Part shown: positions 9,869 to 18,251 of the stretch, piece after piece
Layout: each line of letters begins with the position of its first letter
How positions within the stretch are numbered: the first letter of the stretch is position 1
Source of the DNA: DAOTXL01 sp034435455
GTDB taxonomy: Bacteria > Chloroflexota > Anaerolineae > JAAYZQ01
Length of the DNA: 64,000 nt
Direction: 5' to 3'
Assembly: GCA_034435455.1 (NCBI GenBank)
Contig: DAOTXL010000092.1
Coordinates: forward strand, 55,180-119,179
The notes under the pieces: generated by a model
The model's database searches: none
The model's input: the letters and a program-made list of their open reading frames with translations, nothing else
Told to the model about the DNA's origin: nothing
Made by a program: the position numbers and the translations under genes

Positions 9869-11116
9869 CTACCGTGGATACAACCTGGGGTGGAGGTCGG
9901 CGTTGGGCCAGCGTAAATGATCGCTTTCCTCATACGACACATTGTGCGAAATCACCGACCTCTGCTCGGTCCGGGCCAGCACCACATCCGACTCGATGAC
10001 GCGCGCCGGGTAGATGGTGAGATCGGCCCCGATGCGGCAGTGATGGCCCACACATCCCCCCAGGACGGTCGCCCCCACATCTTCCAGTTGTCCGCGGTGC
10101 ATGGTGCGGAGCGGCTTGGGGATCAGGTTGAAATCGGTAAAGGTGGTGCCCGCCCCGATAAAAGAATCGCGCCCGACCACACAGAACTGCAGGCAGGCGT
10201 TCTGGGCCACCATCGTATCCTCCATCAGCGTGGTGAAAAACAGGGAGGCCCGGAAGGGCAGGTAACAGCGGTCGCCGACGACGCTGATCAAGAGTTGATT
10301 GCCCTGCAAGATGCTGACATTGTTACCGATGATGCAGTTCGAAATGGTCACCCCGGCGCCGATATATACATTGTCGCCGATGATCGTCGGCCCCTGGATG
10401 ACGGCCGTTGGATCGATCTGGCAGTTCCGGCCAATCTTGACCATCTTGGAACAGGAAAGAAACTGCTTCCGCTCTAGCAGAGATCGCCAGAAAATCCGGA
10501 GCAGCATGCCCAGGTTGTTAAGGCTCCGTTCCATGCGTGCCCCTTCGGCCAGCACGCCGAACAGGCAGTTAGCGGTAAAGATGTGCACCCAGTTTTCGAT
10601 AGATAGAAAGGCCCGCAGCGGGATCTGAAAGACCAGGTCCCCCTTCTCGGTGGACATGTGGGTCGGCACGCGGTAGGAGCCGAACTCGTAGGCACCGCAG
10701 TCGATCACCAGCGGGCGGGCCTTGTCCTCCACCCCGCGCGGATAGTACCACATGTTGGCGACGTAGACATCCCCCTCTCGCCGGATCCCACTCTGGAGGG
10801 GCAGGGCATGAGTGGTGATGACCCGGTCGTCTAACGAAAAGGCCACACGGCAGGCTTTGCCCAACGACGAGGCCTTGGACAAAAAGGTCTGGATGAAAGC
10901 CTCGTCGAAAAAGAGGTTGTCCCGGTAGATCAGGGTCTCCTGGTGATCGCCGTTGGGGATCTGCTCGAAAAAATCTACCTCGACCTCCGAGTCGCAATAA
11001 GGCTCCAGCACATCCTTTTGATGGAGCCACAGCGGCTTGTTCAAAACCCGCAGATCCCTGGCCGGTTCGTTAAAGGGTGCTATTTTTCTTTTGTCGCGGA
11101 TAATCACCTTTCTCAT
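9869..11116 (-). CDS. Left-handed beta-helix (hexapeptide repeat) protein, GlmU-related
   Basis: The protein has 415 residues. The C-terminal half (about 225-400) carries hexapeptide repeats of the [LIV]G-type (VKIGRNCQIDPTAVIQGPTI, IIGDNVYIGAGVTISNCIIG, IGAGTTFTDFN), which build a left-handed beta-helix as in acyl- and sugar-nucleotide transferases. The N-terminal part (APFNEPARDLRVLNKPLWL, then YRDNLFFDE) loosely resembles the degenerate nucleotidyltransferase half of GlmU-related proteins but lacks a clear G-rich NTP loop. The substrate is unknown. It is 9 bp after the V4R gene and 31 bp before the acyl reductase gene, so it is probably co-translated with both. An acyltransfer step linked to the acyl reductase is possible but unproven. 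Confidence 0.75.
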   Translation of the reverse strand: MRKVIIRDKRKIAPFNEPARDLRVLNKPLWLHQKDVLEPYCDSEVEVDFFEQIPNGDHQETLIYRDNLFFDEAFIQTFLSKASSLGKACRVAFSLDDRVITTHALPLQSGIRREGDVYVANMWYYPRGVEDKARPLVIDCGAYEFGSYRVPTHMSTEKGDLVFQIPLRAFLSIENWVHIFTANCLFGVLAEGARMERSLNNLGMLLRIFWRSLLERKQFLSCSKMVKIGRNCQIDPTAVIQGPTIIGDNVYIGAGVTISNCIIGNNVSILQGNQLLISVVGDRCYLPFRASLFFTTLMEDTMVAQNACLQFCVVGRDSFIGAGTTFTDFNLIPKPLRTMHRGQLEDVGATVLGGCVGHHCRIGADLTIYPARVIESDVVLARTEQRSVISHNVSYEESDHLRWPNADLHPRLYPR

Positions 11117-11125
11117 GGGTGCGCA

Positions 11126-11821
11126 CTAGTCCAACGGTCTTTTGTCAATAACATAAGCGCAGCTGGGATCTCCCCTGGCGATGCACTGGACCTCTTCCAC
11201 CCGGATATTTTTACCGCCGGTGACCCAGTGGAGCCCTTCCAGCAGCAGGCCCAAACCGGCATGGCAGATGGGCACATTCGACTTGCGGCCCCAGCACACC
11301 GGGCAGCGATCGATGTAGTAGATGAAATGGTCGGTCCCTTCCTCAACCCGCACAATCTGGTCGCTGGTTTTGTTAAAGGTCTCGGACATGGCGTTGAGGC
11401 CGACCTTCATCTTCATCCCCAGGGGCAGCAAACGGAAAGCCAGGTCGGCAATGCCCAACACCGCTCCAAAGTCCTTGAGGGCATAGTACAGCCCGGCCCG
11501 ACCGGCCCGGACGGCCAGCCCCTTTCCCCCGCGTGGCCCGTACATGTCATCCAACGCCTGGTTCAGGGCTCCCATCTCGTCAAAGCTCCATCCCAGGTCC
11601 AGGTTGTTCGGGGGATAGTTGTTGATCAAATGGCGCAACTTGGCCAGGTTGAGGACGGCATGAACCCCGTTCTTGCCCATGACATCTTCCAGGGCGAGCA
11701 AGAACATCCGCCCCATCTTGTTCGGCCAGTAATAGGTAACCTTGGGCGTCTCCTGGGCCGGTGTTTCCTCGGCCGAGGGTTGTCGATCTGGGAGCGTTTT
11801 TGTCTGTTCGTCCGTTGTCAT
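11126..11821 (-). CDS. V4R (4-vinyl reductase) domain protein
   Basis: This 231-residue protein has a polar Gln/Pro/Thr-rich N-terminus (about 1-30). A V4R domain follows (about 90-230), with the conserved metal-ligand-like CPVC, a later CHAGLGLLLEG and the end motif ARGDPSCAYVI. V4R domains occur in BchJ and in sensory proteins that bind small hydrophobic ligands or metals. No bacteriochlorophyll genes are nearby, so a sensory role is more likely than pigment biosynthesis. It lies 34 bp after the hydrolase gene and 9 bp before the beta-helix protein gene. A ligand-sensing module next to an acyl reductase could detect the product of the pathway; that is inference. Confidence 0.8.
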   Translation of the reverse strand: MTTDEQTKTLPDRQPSAEETPAQETPKVTYYWPNKMGRMFLLALEDVMGKNGVHAVLNLAKLRHLINNYPPNNLDLGWSFDEMGALNQALDDMYGPRGGKGLAVRAGRAGLYYALKDFGAVLGIADLAFRLLPLGMKMKVGLNAMSETFNKTSDQIVRVEEGTDHFIYYIDRCPVCWGRKSNVPICHAGLGLLLEGLHWVTGGKNIRVEEVQCIARGDPSCAYVIDKRPLD

Positions 11822-11855
11822 TCTGCTCTACCTCTTGCATAGCCAGGGATCAGGG

Positions 11856-12638
11856 TCACCTTGCCAGGAAATCCAACAGGGTGGAGTAGAATCGTTCCGG
11901 TTCATCCAGCATGGGGAAATGGCGGGATTTGGCAAACATCTCCACCCGCGCGCCGGCCACCCGGTCAAACAGCCTTGCCTGTCGGGGGTCTACGATCTTG
12001 TCCCCCTGCCCATAGATGCCCAGGGCAGGAACCCGCAGCCGGCCCAACCGGGGGCGCAGATCGGTGTGGTGCAGCGAGTGGATGCTCCACAGGAACGATT
12101 CCAGCGTCATCTTGGACAGGTCTCGCATCAGGAGCTGATACCACTCGCTCCAATTGGCCGCAATCCACGGGGCAAAGAGCTTGATGCCCAGGCGCAGCAG
12201 GCCGGGCGAGTTCCAGACGAGAAAAGCGATCCACGGGTAGCCGGCGAGCTTCAGGGACAGGTTGAGGGAGCGGCCATCTATCGGCGAGCCGACGACCGTC
12301 ACCTTCTCCACCCGTTGGGGCCGGTCCAGGGCCAGGTTGAGGGCCACGGTTCCCCCCATCGAGTGGCCGATGACCGGGGCGCTTTGGATGCCCAGCCGTT
12401 CCATAAACTGGTCAGCCAGAGCAACAAAATCAGAGATGTTGTAGCTCTCCCTCCGCTTGTCCGACTCACCAAATCCCCAAAAATCCAGGGCGTAGGCCCG
12501 GTATCTGGGGGCCAGGGCCTCCATCGTGCCCAGCCAACAGCCCCACGACCCCAGCCAGCCATGGAGCAACACTATCGGTTTGCCTCGTCCATACGCCTCA
12601 TAATGGACGACGCCCTGGCTTGTGACAATTGAACTCAA
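11856..12638 (-). CDS. Alpha/beta hydrolase
   Basis: This 260-residue alpha/beta-hydrolase has the oxyanion-hole motif LLHGWLGSWGCW (about 24-35), the nucleophile elbow GHSMGG around residue 95, an acidic residue region near YGQGDKIVD, and the terminal His in SRHFPMLDEPE. All three catalytic elements are visible, so it is probably active as an esterase, thioesterase or lipase-like enzyme. An internal helical cap (about 130-190) is rich in Trp and Leu, which fits a hydrophobic substrate. It is 8 bp downstream of the GTPase gene. In an operon with an acyl reductase it could release or trim acyl chains, but no substrate can be assigned from sequence. Confidence 0.88.
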   Translation of the reverse strand: MSSIVTSQGVVHYEAYGRGKPIVLLHGWLGSWGCWLGTMEALAPRYRAYALDFWGFGESDKRRESYNISDFVALADQFMERLGIQSAPVIGHSMGGTVALNLALDRPQRVEKVTVVGSPIDGRSLNLSLKLAGYPWIAFLVWNSPGLLRLGIKLFAPWIAANWSEWYQLLMRDLSKMTLESFLWSIHSLHHTDLRPRLGRLRVPALGIYGQGDKIVDPRQARLFDRVAGARVEMFAKSRHFPMLDEPERFYSTLLDFLAR

Positions 12639-12646
12639 GCTCTCTC

Positions 12647-13177
12647 CTATTCCGGTGCGTTCTCCAGAATGGTGTACAGCAATTCCAACAGGACGTTCTT
12701 CACACTCTCCTTATCGGTGGCGACACAAGGCAGTACTTTGACATCGGGGCCGATCTTGAGCGCAATGCGCAGGTCTTCCGTGGACCAGGCATCCTCCAGG
12801 TCTTGTTTGTTGGCCGCCACGACGTAGGGGGTGTTGGCATAGCTCTTGAAAATATCCAGGATGCGCCGTGCCTCGCGGAAGGTCTCGGGCCGGATACTGT
12901 CTACCAGGACGACAAACCCCAGCATCCCCTCCGACAAAATCTCCCACATAAAGTCGAAACGCTTCTGGCCGGGGGTTCCAAAGAGGTACAGGACCAGGTC
13001 TTCGTCCACCGTAATGCGGCCAAAGTCCATGGCTACTGTTGTCTCTTTTTTGACCCGGGAGGTTTCGTCGGTGATCTTGCGCTCGGTGGAGACGACCTCG
13101 ATCTCGCTGATGGTGCGGATAAACTCCGTCTTACCTGCATTGAAAGGACCGGTGATGACCATCTTGACTGTCTGCAT
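12647..13177 (-). CDS. MglA-like small Ras-family GTPase
   Basis: This 176-residue single-domain GTPase has Walker A GPFNAGKT (10-17), a G3 motif in which the canonical DxxG is replaced by FGTPGQKRF, and the guanine-specificity motif NKQD. That pattern marks prokaryotic Ras-like GTPases (COG2229/MglA relatives), which act in cell polarity, motility and signalling and are often paired with roadblock-domain regulators. No roadblock gene is visible here. The adjacent DUF4388 protein upstream is a frequent genomic partner of such GTPases (from memory). An ATG start at 13177 gives a complete fold of usual length. It probably works as the switch of this operon. Confidence 0.9.
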   Translation of the reverse strand: MQTVKMVITGPFNAGKTEFIRTISEIEVVSTERKITDETSRVKKETTVAMDFGRITVDEDLVLYLFGTPGQKRFDFMWEILSEGMLGFVVLVDSIRPETFREARRILDIFKSYANTPYVVAANKQDLEDAWSTEDLRIALKIGPDVKVLPCVATDKESVKNVLLELLYTILENAPE

Positions 13178-13266
13178 CTTTGCCCTTACCTGCCCTATAG
13201 AATCTCCATCCCTGGGTTGAGTCGGAAGTGACCGTCAGGCGGCAGCGACACCGCCCCAGGCCACCC

Positions 13267-14094
13267 TCAGAGCCGTTTGATCCGATCGATCAGGCGGTGA
13301 ATGACCCCGCGCTTGATGACCGGCGGCTGGGCAATGATCTTTTCCATCGTTGTCGCCGGCGGTGCCTTGGGTGGCGCCCCCACCGGTTCAATGACCTCTA
13401 CCAGGCCGGCCTGTAACATGCCATACACGATCTTGCGGATCTGAAAGTCATCCATGCCGATCCGCTGGGCGATCCGCTTGATCGAGTTCCGGGGGTTGAT
13501 GTAGGAAATGACCCGCCATTCGTCCACGCTCAGGTTGATGCCGCGCAACTGAACCTGGGGGTTGTCGGTAAACTTGAGGGCCATGTCCAAATCGGGCAGT
13601 TCATCCTGGAGGCGTTCCCATTCCTTGACACGGCGGCTGCCTTCCAGGATGATGTTCTCCAGGTCCACAGGCACGGTGATGGTCCCTTCAGCAGGCAACT
13701 GGTTAGGTTCAAAGTGGAACAGCCCTTCCGACCAGGTGAACAGGCTGTACACCGTTTCCAGGGCATCGCTGCGGATGGCATTCATGATGTCTTGCTGGGT
13801 GACGTGACCGGCGCTGATGAGCAACATGCCCAGTTCCTTGTCGGTCTGTGCCTTGGCGCGGGTGCGAATGATCCGGGCCTGTTCTTCGGTCAGCTTGCCG
13901 GCACGGGCCAGGATGCTGGCCAGGTGCCCATCTTGCCCGCTCGTCGTGGTGTGAACCAGCTTCCCTTCCCGGAAGAACAGGGTCGTCACTCCAGAGGGGA
14001 CCTGAAGGGTTAGAGCCCCGGTCTTGCGAGCCAGGTGGATCAGGTTCAACAACTGAGTTGTACTAAAATCTCTGAGGTTCCCTTTTAGCGCCAT
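13267..14094 (-). CDS. DUF4388 (PATAN-like) domain protein, first gene of operon
   Basis: The first gene of the operon encodes 275 residues. The N-terminus (MALKGNLRDFSTTQLLNLIH) and the following FREGKLVHT segment are typical of DUF4388/PATAN domains, which often occur with receiver domains and MglA-like GTPases. A central part (about 70-150) resembles the DUF4388-linked helical region with GHVTQQDIM and FHFEPN. Residues about 195-245 look like a winged helix (DEWRVISYINPRNSIKRIAQ). The C-terminus is basic. A Shine-Dalgarno-like AGAGGTAGG precedes ATG 14094, and the promoter lies about 100 bp upstream. The function is probably regulatory or scaffolding; no enzymatic motif is visible. Confidence 0.83.
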   Translation of the reverse strand: MALKGNLRDFSTTQLLNLIHLARKTGALTLQVPSGVTTLFFREGKLVHTTTSGQDGHLASILARAGKLTEEQARIIRTRAKAQTDKELGMLLISAGHVTQQDIMNAIRSDALETVYSLFTWSEGLFHFEPNQLPAEGTITVPVDLENIILEGSRRVKEWERLQDELPDLDMALKFTDNPQVQLRGINLSVDEWRVISYINPRNSIKRIAQRIGMDDFQIRKIVYGMLQAGLVEVIEPVGAPPKAPPATTMEKIIAQPPVIKRGVIHRLIDRIKRL

Positions 14095-14191
14095 CTCGAC
14101 CTACCTCTGGCAAGTATTGGCTCAGAAGAGCATTCCCCGGTCGGAATGTTCCCTTGAACCCCATGACATGGCAATGGCAACGTTCATACAA

Positions 14192-14220
14192 ATTATACCC
14201 TGTCTCTGAGTATTAGTCAA
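14192..14220 (-). promoter_or_regulatory. Sigma-70-type promoter of the minus-strand operon
   Basis: On the minus strand, TTGACT (14220-14215) and TATAAT (14197-14192) are separated by exactly 17 bp. The first gene starts at 14094, leaving a leader of roughly 90 nt. The near-consensus match suggests strong or constitutive transcription of the whole GTPase/acyl-reductase/kinase unit. Confidence 0.75.
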
Positions 14221-14277
14221 CTGCTCCAGGGCCTGTCGAAAGCCCAGGCCCGACCATCGCCTGTCGCCGAAGCAGAT

Positions 14278-14307
14278 TTGAACAACGGCGCTCAGATATG
14301 TTATAAT
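14278..14307 (+). promoter_or_regulatory. Sigma-70-type promoter of the DUF3048 lipoprotein gene
   Basis: TTGAAC (14278-14283) and a perfect TATAAT (14302-14307) are 18 bp apart, about 55 bp before the ATG at 14362. Together with the minus promoter at 14192-14220 this makes a compact divergent promoter region. Confidence 0.7.
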
Positions 14308-14361
14308 AGGCGGCACCTGAATCTGATACCGATGGCAAGATTATTGAGGAGGTTGGTGTCC

Positions 14362-15636
14362 ATGAATATCGGGCGCAAGAGGATATGGAAGGTTGGGGCC
14401 GTGGCCGTGATCCTGGTAGGGGTGGCCTGGTATATCTCCGGCTGCCTTCCCTCCCAAAGCGCCAAAGTGACGCCCACACCTACCAAAACCCCCAGGCCGG
14501 CCCATTCAGCGCAATCGTTGATTCCCACGGTGACGCACACTCCGGCCCCCTCCGCCACCCCGACGCCCAACCCCACCCCGACCGGCCTGGCCACCGACAC
14601 CCCAACCCCTGAGCCAACCGAGGTGCTCGAGCCGACGGCTACCCCGTGGCCCACCCTGGCGCCCGACCTCTGCCCGTTGACCGGCCTGCCGGTGAGCGAC
14701 CCGGCCCTGCTGGAACGGCGCCCCCTGGCGATCAAGGTGCAGAACGCCTCCATTTCGCGGCCCCAGTGGGGCCTGCCCCAGGCCGACATCGTCTACGAGC
14801 ACCTGGCCGAGGCGGGGATCACCCGCTTCACGGCCATCTACCTGTGCCAGCAGGTGGAAAAGGTCGGTTCCACCCGCAGCGCCCGGTTCATCGACCTGGA
14901 GATCCCGGCCATGTACAAGAGCCTCCTGGCCTTCTCGGGCACCAGCCCCGGTCTGTTCCCCAAGTTCAAAAACGCCGATTTCAAGGAGCGCGAGTTCTGG
15001 TACGATCAGGGCATCCACTCCGAAGGGTTCTACCGCGACAAGGAACTGCGGGCCCAAGGGGTGCCTATTGAGCATACCCTCTTTGCCCTGCCACCCAAAA
15101 TCTGGGAGATCGCCACCCAACTGGACCTCAACCAGCGCCAGAACCTGGAGGGGTTAAACTTTTCCGCCGAGGTGCCGCCGGACGGGCAGGCGGCCACCCA
15201 CATCCACATCCCCTATCCAAACCGGGAGATGGTCGTGGACTATTATTACGACCCGACCAGCGGCCATTATCTCCGTTGGGACGGGGGTCAGCCCCACGTG
15301 GATGCCCCCTCGGGCCAGCAGATCTCGGTCACCAATGTCGTCGTGATCTATGCCACCCACGTGGATGCCGACTTTTACGAGGACTTTCCCCGGACCAACC
15401 ACCCCTCGGTGCAGATCCAGTTGTGGGGTAACGGGCCGATGGTCCTTTTCCGCGACGGGCAGGCCTTTCCAGGCCTGTGGGCCCGGCCCAGGCGGGAGGA
15501 TATGGTCGTTTTTCGCGATCCGACCGGCCAGGTGCCCATCCCGCTAAAGCCGGGCAACACCTGGATCCAGCTCGTGCCGTTGCCCGGCCACCGCTGGAGC
15601 TTTGAGGCCACATGGGATACTCAGGAGAAGCCGTGA
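14362..15636 (+). CDS. DUF3048 (YerB-like) lipoprotein
   Basis: With start ATG 14362 (GAGGAGG 10 bp upstream) the protein has 424 residues. A short basic N-terminus and hydrophobic stretch end in a lipobox (YISGC, Cys28), so it should be lipid-anchored outside the membrane. Residues about 30-95 are a Thr/Pro-rich spacer (TPTPTKTPRP-like). The rest matches DUF3048: CPLTGLPVSD, RPLAIKVQNASISRPQWGL, and the AEAGITRFTAIY and GSTRSAR blocks. The biochemical role of this family is not established; YerB of Bacillus is the usual reference. It is followed after one base by the yjbQ-type gene, so the two are probably co-translated. Confidence 0.88.
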   Translation: MNIGRKRIWKVGAVAVILVGVAWYISGCLPSQSAKVTPTPTKTPRPAHSAQSLIPTVTHTPAPSATPTPNPTPTGLATDTPTPEPTEVLEPTATPWPTLAPDLCPLTGLPVSDPALLERRPLAIKVQNASISRPQWGLPQADIVYEHLAEAGITRFTAIYLCQQVEKVGSTRSARFIDLEIPAMYKSLLAFSGTSPGLFPKFKNADFKEREFWYDQGIHSEGFYRDKELRAQGVPIEHTLFALPPKIWEIATQLDLNQRQNLEGLNFSAEVPPDGQAATHIHIPYPNREMVVDYYYDPTSGHYLRWDGGQPHVDAPSGQQISVTNVVVIYATHVDADFYEDFPRTNHPSVQIQLWGNGPMVLFRDGQAFPGLWARPRREDMVVFRDPTGQVPIPLKPGNTWIQLVPLPGHRWSFEATWDTQEKP

Positions 15637-15637
15637 A

Positions 15638-16054
15638 ATGGTGGTGAACCGGCAGATCCGGCTGAATACCCAGGGCAACGGCCATGTGCTGGATATCACC
15701 GACCAGGTCAACCGGGAACTGCAAAGTTCCGGGCTGAAAAACGGCATCGTCACCCTCTTTACGCCCAGTTCCACCAGCGCCCTGACGACGACCGAGTATG
15801 AATCGGGGGTGGTGCACGACCTGCAGCAGACCTTCGACCGCCTCGTCCCCCCCGACCTGAACTACCGGCACAACCTGCGCTGGGGGGATGGCAACGGCCA
15901 CGCCCATGTTCGCCATGCCCTGTTGGGCGCCTCGCTGACGATCCCGTTCGTCGAAGGGCGGCTGACGCTGGGCACCTGGCAACAGATCGTCCTGGTGGAT
16001 TTTGATAACCGCGCCCGGTCCCGCTCGGTCGTGGTGCAGATCATGGGCGAATGA
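15638..16054 (+). CDS. YjbQ / UPF0047 family protein
   Basis: This protein of 138 residues matches the usual family length. The start ATG 15638 follows the preceding stop by one base, with AGGAGAAG upstream; an in-frame ATG at 15602 would overlap the lipoprotein gene. Family hallmarks are the TPSSTSALTTTEYE block (about 44-57), the HNLRWGDGNGHAHVRHALLG segment, which supplies the conserved His/Asp cluster, and LGTWQQIVLVDFD near the end. YjbQ proteins have been reported to show weak thiamin phosphate synthase activity, but the physiological role is unsettled. Nothing nearby points to thiamin metabolism. Confidence 0.9.
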   Translation: MVVNRQIRLNTQGNGHVLDITDQVNRELQSSGLKNGIVTLFTPSSTSALTTTEYESGVVHDLQQTFDRLVPPDLNYRHNLRWGDGNGHAHVRHALLGASLTIPFVEGRLTLGTWQQIVLVDFDNRARSRSVVVQIMGE

Positions 16055-16230
16055 CCCGGCCAGGCCCGTTTCGGTTGTTAAAGGGCCGTTTCCGGCGACC
16101 CCGTCAGGCTTTGGGCCCCCTGCCAGGATCGGCCAGCCGCATTATAGCACAGAACCCGGCCGCCTTCAATAGGCTTTTGGGAGTAGATAAAGGTACCGGC
16201 CAGGAGCTTTTGGGGGTAGGCTGAGGGGGC

Positions 16231-16947
16231 ATGAGACGCATGGCAGCGACAGGCACCGGCCAGCAGACGGCCAGGGGACCCGGTTCTGGTAGCTGGGCGG
16301 AGAAACGGTGGCAGGAGTGGTTGCACGCCAGGGCCCGGTTGATGCCCGGCCTGCTGATCGAGTCGCCCTCCTGGGTTCGCCAGGCGTTCGAGCACGACTG
16401 GGCGCCGATGCAGGCCCTGGCCCGGCAGGTGAAACGGCTGCCGCCTGCCCTGGCCGTTTTTTTGCTCGGCTACAGCAGCGGGTTCGTGGCTATCGCCACC
16501 GGTGAGTCCCGGTATGTGTCCGGCCCGGTGTCGCTCCGTGGCCGGGAGGTGCACAACGTCGCCTTTGTGTCGGTGGCCGACCTGGCGAGGGACAACGAAC
16601 AGCCCCTGCACGTCATCGGCCATCTGGTGGACCACCACCTGGGCTGTGGTGGCCGGCCCCAGGGCCGCTGGTTGTCGGAGGGCGGAGGGGTGACGTCGGC
16701 CTGGCAAAAGGCCGGGAAGCGCCTGTCCGGCCTGTTTGCTCTGGGCTACGGCGTGGACGAGGTCGCCCGCTCCGGCGTCCGGGACTACTTTGCCCGGTCG
16801 CTGGCGCTCTATTGCCGCGACCGCCGACGGCTCAATGTAGCCGATCCCCAGATCGAAAAATGGCTGCGCAACACCTTGTGGAACGAAACGTTCTGGCAGG
16901 AGCAAGGGCTGGAATTCAGGGGGCTGGGGATGGAGGCGTACCCCTGA
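16231..16947 (+). CDS. Uncharacterised protein with HxxxHxxDHH motif
   Basis: The predicted product has 238 residues and no family I can name with confidence. A basic Ala/Arg/Trp-rich N-terminus precedes a region with HVIGHLVDHH (His127, His131, Asp134, His135, His136). This resembles the metal site of lethal-factor-like metallopeptidases (HExGHxxD), but the Glu expected after the first His is Val. A later segment (DYFARSLALYCRDRR) also fits a helical zincin-like domain. If related, it is probably catalytically dead or uses the His cluster differently. The start is uncertain: there is no strong ribosome-binding site at 16231, and ATG 16240 is an alternative. A long opposite-strand ORF over the same region looks like a shadow. 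Confidence 0.55.
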   Translation: MRRMAATGTGQQTARGPGSGSWAEKRWQEWLHARARLMPGLLIESPSWVRQAFEHDWAPMQALARQVKRLPPALAVFLLGYSSGFVAIATGESRYVSGPVSLRGREVHNVAFVSVADLARDNEQPLHVIGHLVDHHLGCGGRPQGRWLSEGGGVTSAWQKAGKRLSGLFALGYGVDEVARSGVRDYFARSLALYCRDRRRLNVADPQIEKWLRNTLWNETFWQEQGLEFRGLGMEAYP

Positions 16948-16981
16948 AGGACGACGCACCGTTCAGCGAGACGAGGGCTCG

Positions 16982-17149
16982 ATGCAGGCAAACCAGTTGA
17001 TCCTGTTCCCGGACCTGGTCCGAGAGCGAGGAGAACCAGCAACCCACACAGAAAACACCAGGGTCCCCTTCATGAGGGACGCCTTTGGGTGGAGGGCCGA
17101 CATGGTTGACGCTATCGGCATATCTGCTTTGCGGCCACGCTTCGTATAG
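16982..17149 (+). CDS. Small ORF, possible gene remnant
   Basis: A 55-codon ORF (ATG 16982 to TAG 17149) fills part of the gap between the HxxxH protein and the sugar oxidoreductase. Its start, MQANQLILFPDLVRERGEP, and the later TENTRVPFMRDAFGW look protein-like and loosely recall N-termini of DNA methyltransferase-type proteins, but no domain is present. It may be a truncated remnant or chance. Confidence 0.25.
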   Translation: MQANQLILFPDLVRERGEPATHTENTRVPFMRDAFGWRADMVDAIGISALRPRFV

Positions 17150-17184
17150 CGCACCCTTTGAATCATGGGAAGGAGGTCAAGATC

Positions 17185-18195
17185 GTGATCGTTCTCGGAC
17201 AGGTTGGCCTGGGCCAGTGGGGGGCCAACGTGTTCCGCAACCTGGTCAGGCTGCCCGACAGCCGCGTCAAGGTGTGCTGTGATCTGGATGAGCAGGCCTT
17301 GGGCAAGGTCCGCGATTCATACCCCCAGATACAGACGACCCACGACTATGACCGGCTGCTGGACGACCCCGAACTGGATGCGGTTGTGGTGACCGCTTCG
17401 GCAACCGCTCACTACCGGCTGGCTAAAGCCGCGCTGGAGCACGACAAGCACGTCTTTGTGGAAAAGCCGCTGGCCCTGCACTTGAGCGAGGCACGCGAAC
17501 TGGTCCGGCTGGCCCAGGAGCGGGATCGTCGCCTGATGGTGGGCCACCTGTTGCTCTACCATCCGGCCGTGCAGCAACTCAAACGCTATATTGACCAGGG
17601 GGACCTGGGTGACATTCGCTACATCTACTCACAACGGCTGAACCTGGGCCAGGTCCGCCGCGACGAAAATGCGATGTGGAGCCTGGCCCCCCACGACATC
17701 TCGGTGGCCCTCTATCTGCTGGACCAGGAACCGGTGACCGTGAGCGCCCAGGGCCGCGCTTTTTTGCGCCCCGGCATCCACGACCTGGTCTTTCTGACTA
17801 TCAATTTTGCCAACGGCTCGCTGATGCACTGCCACGTCAGTTGGTTGGACCCCCACAAGGTGCGCTGCTTCACCGTGGTCGGCAGCCACAAGATGGCCGT
17901 TTTCGACGACATGGCCCCCCGCGAAAAACTGCGCATCTTTGACCAGGGGGTGGATTTCCCCGAGGTGGGCTATAGCGACCTGCACACCCTGCGCTTTGGC
18001 GATATCTTTATCCCCCGCATTGACATGCGCGAACCGCTGTACCTGGAATGCCAGCACTTTGTGACCTGCATCCGGGAGGGCAAAACCCCCCTGACCGACG
18101 GGCAGAACGGCCTGGCCGTGCTGACCGTGCTGGCCGCCGCCCAACAGTCCCTGGACCAGGGAGGCGCCCCTGTGGCAGTAAAAGAGCTGGTCTGA
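17185..18195 (+). CDS. wbpB: Gfo/Idh/MocA sugar-nucleotide 3-dehydrogenase (WbpB/WlbA type)
   Basis: This 336-residue oxidoreductase has a Rossmann motif GLGQWGANVFRN at the N-terminus and the family signature EKPLALHLSEARELV near residue 100. The third block (NLGQVRRDENAMWSLAPHD) contains the Lys/Asp/His-type active-site region. Start GTG 17185 is 7 nt after AAGGAGGT; a TTG at 17158 would read through the ribosome-binding site. WbpB/WlbA enzymes oxidise the 3-OH of UDP-GlcNAcA. The next genes supply the matching N-acetyltransferase and aminotransferase, and a 2-epimerase is convergent, so the assignment rests mainly on context. The UDP-GlcNAc 6-dehydrogenase (WbpA) is not in the window. Confidence 0.82.
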   Translation: MIVLGQVGLGQWGANVFRNLVRLPDSRVKVCCDLDEQALGKVRDSYPQIQTTHDYDRLLDDPELDAVVVTASATAHYRLAKAALEHDKHVFVEKPLALHLSEARELVRLAQERDRRLMVGHLLLYHPAVQQLKRYIDQGDLGDIRYIYSQRLNLGQVRRDENAMWSLAPHDISVALYLLDQEPVTVSAQGRAFLRPGIHDLVFLTINFANGSLMHCHVSWLDPHKVRCFTVVGSHKMAVFDDMAPREKLRIFDQGVDFPEVGYSDLHTLRFGDIFIPRIDMREPLYLECQHFVTCIREGKTPLTDGQNGLAVLTVLAAAQQSLDQGGAPVAVKELV

Positions 18196-18251
18196 AAACT
18201 ACAAGTGCCTGGCACCTTCAGCACTTTTAAGACCTTGACGAGGAGGCAAGT

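Noticed and set aside
9869..14094. Bacteriochlorophyll biosynthesis locus suggested by the V4R protein
   Set aside because: No bch or photosynthetic genes are present; V4R here sits with signalling and acyl-reductase genes.
16078..16959. 293-codon minus-strand ORF
   Set aside because: Competes with the 238-residue plus-strand ORF; the minus product is Pro/Gln/His-rich without motifs, whereas the plus product has a plausible helical protein sequence.
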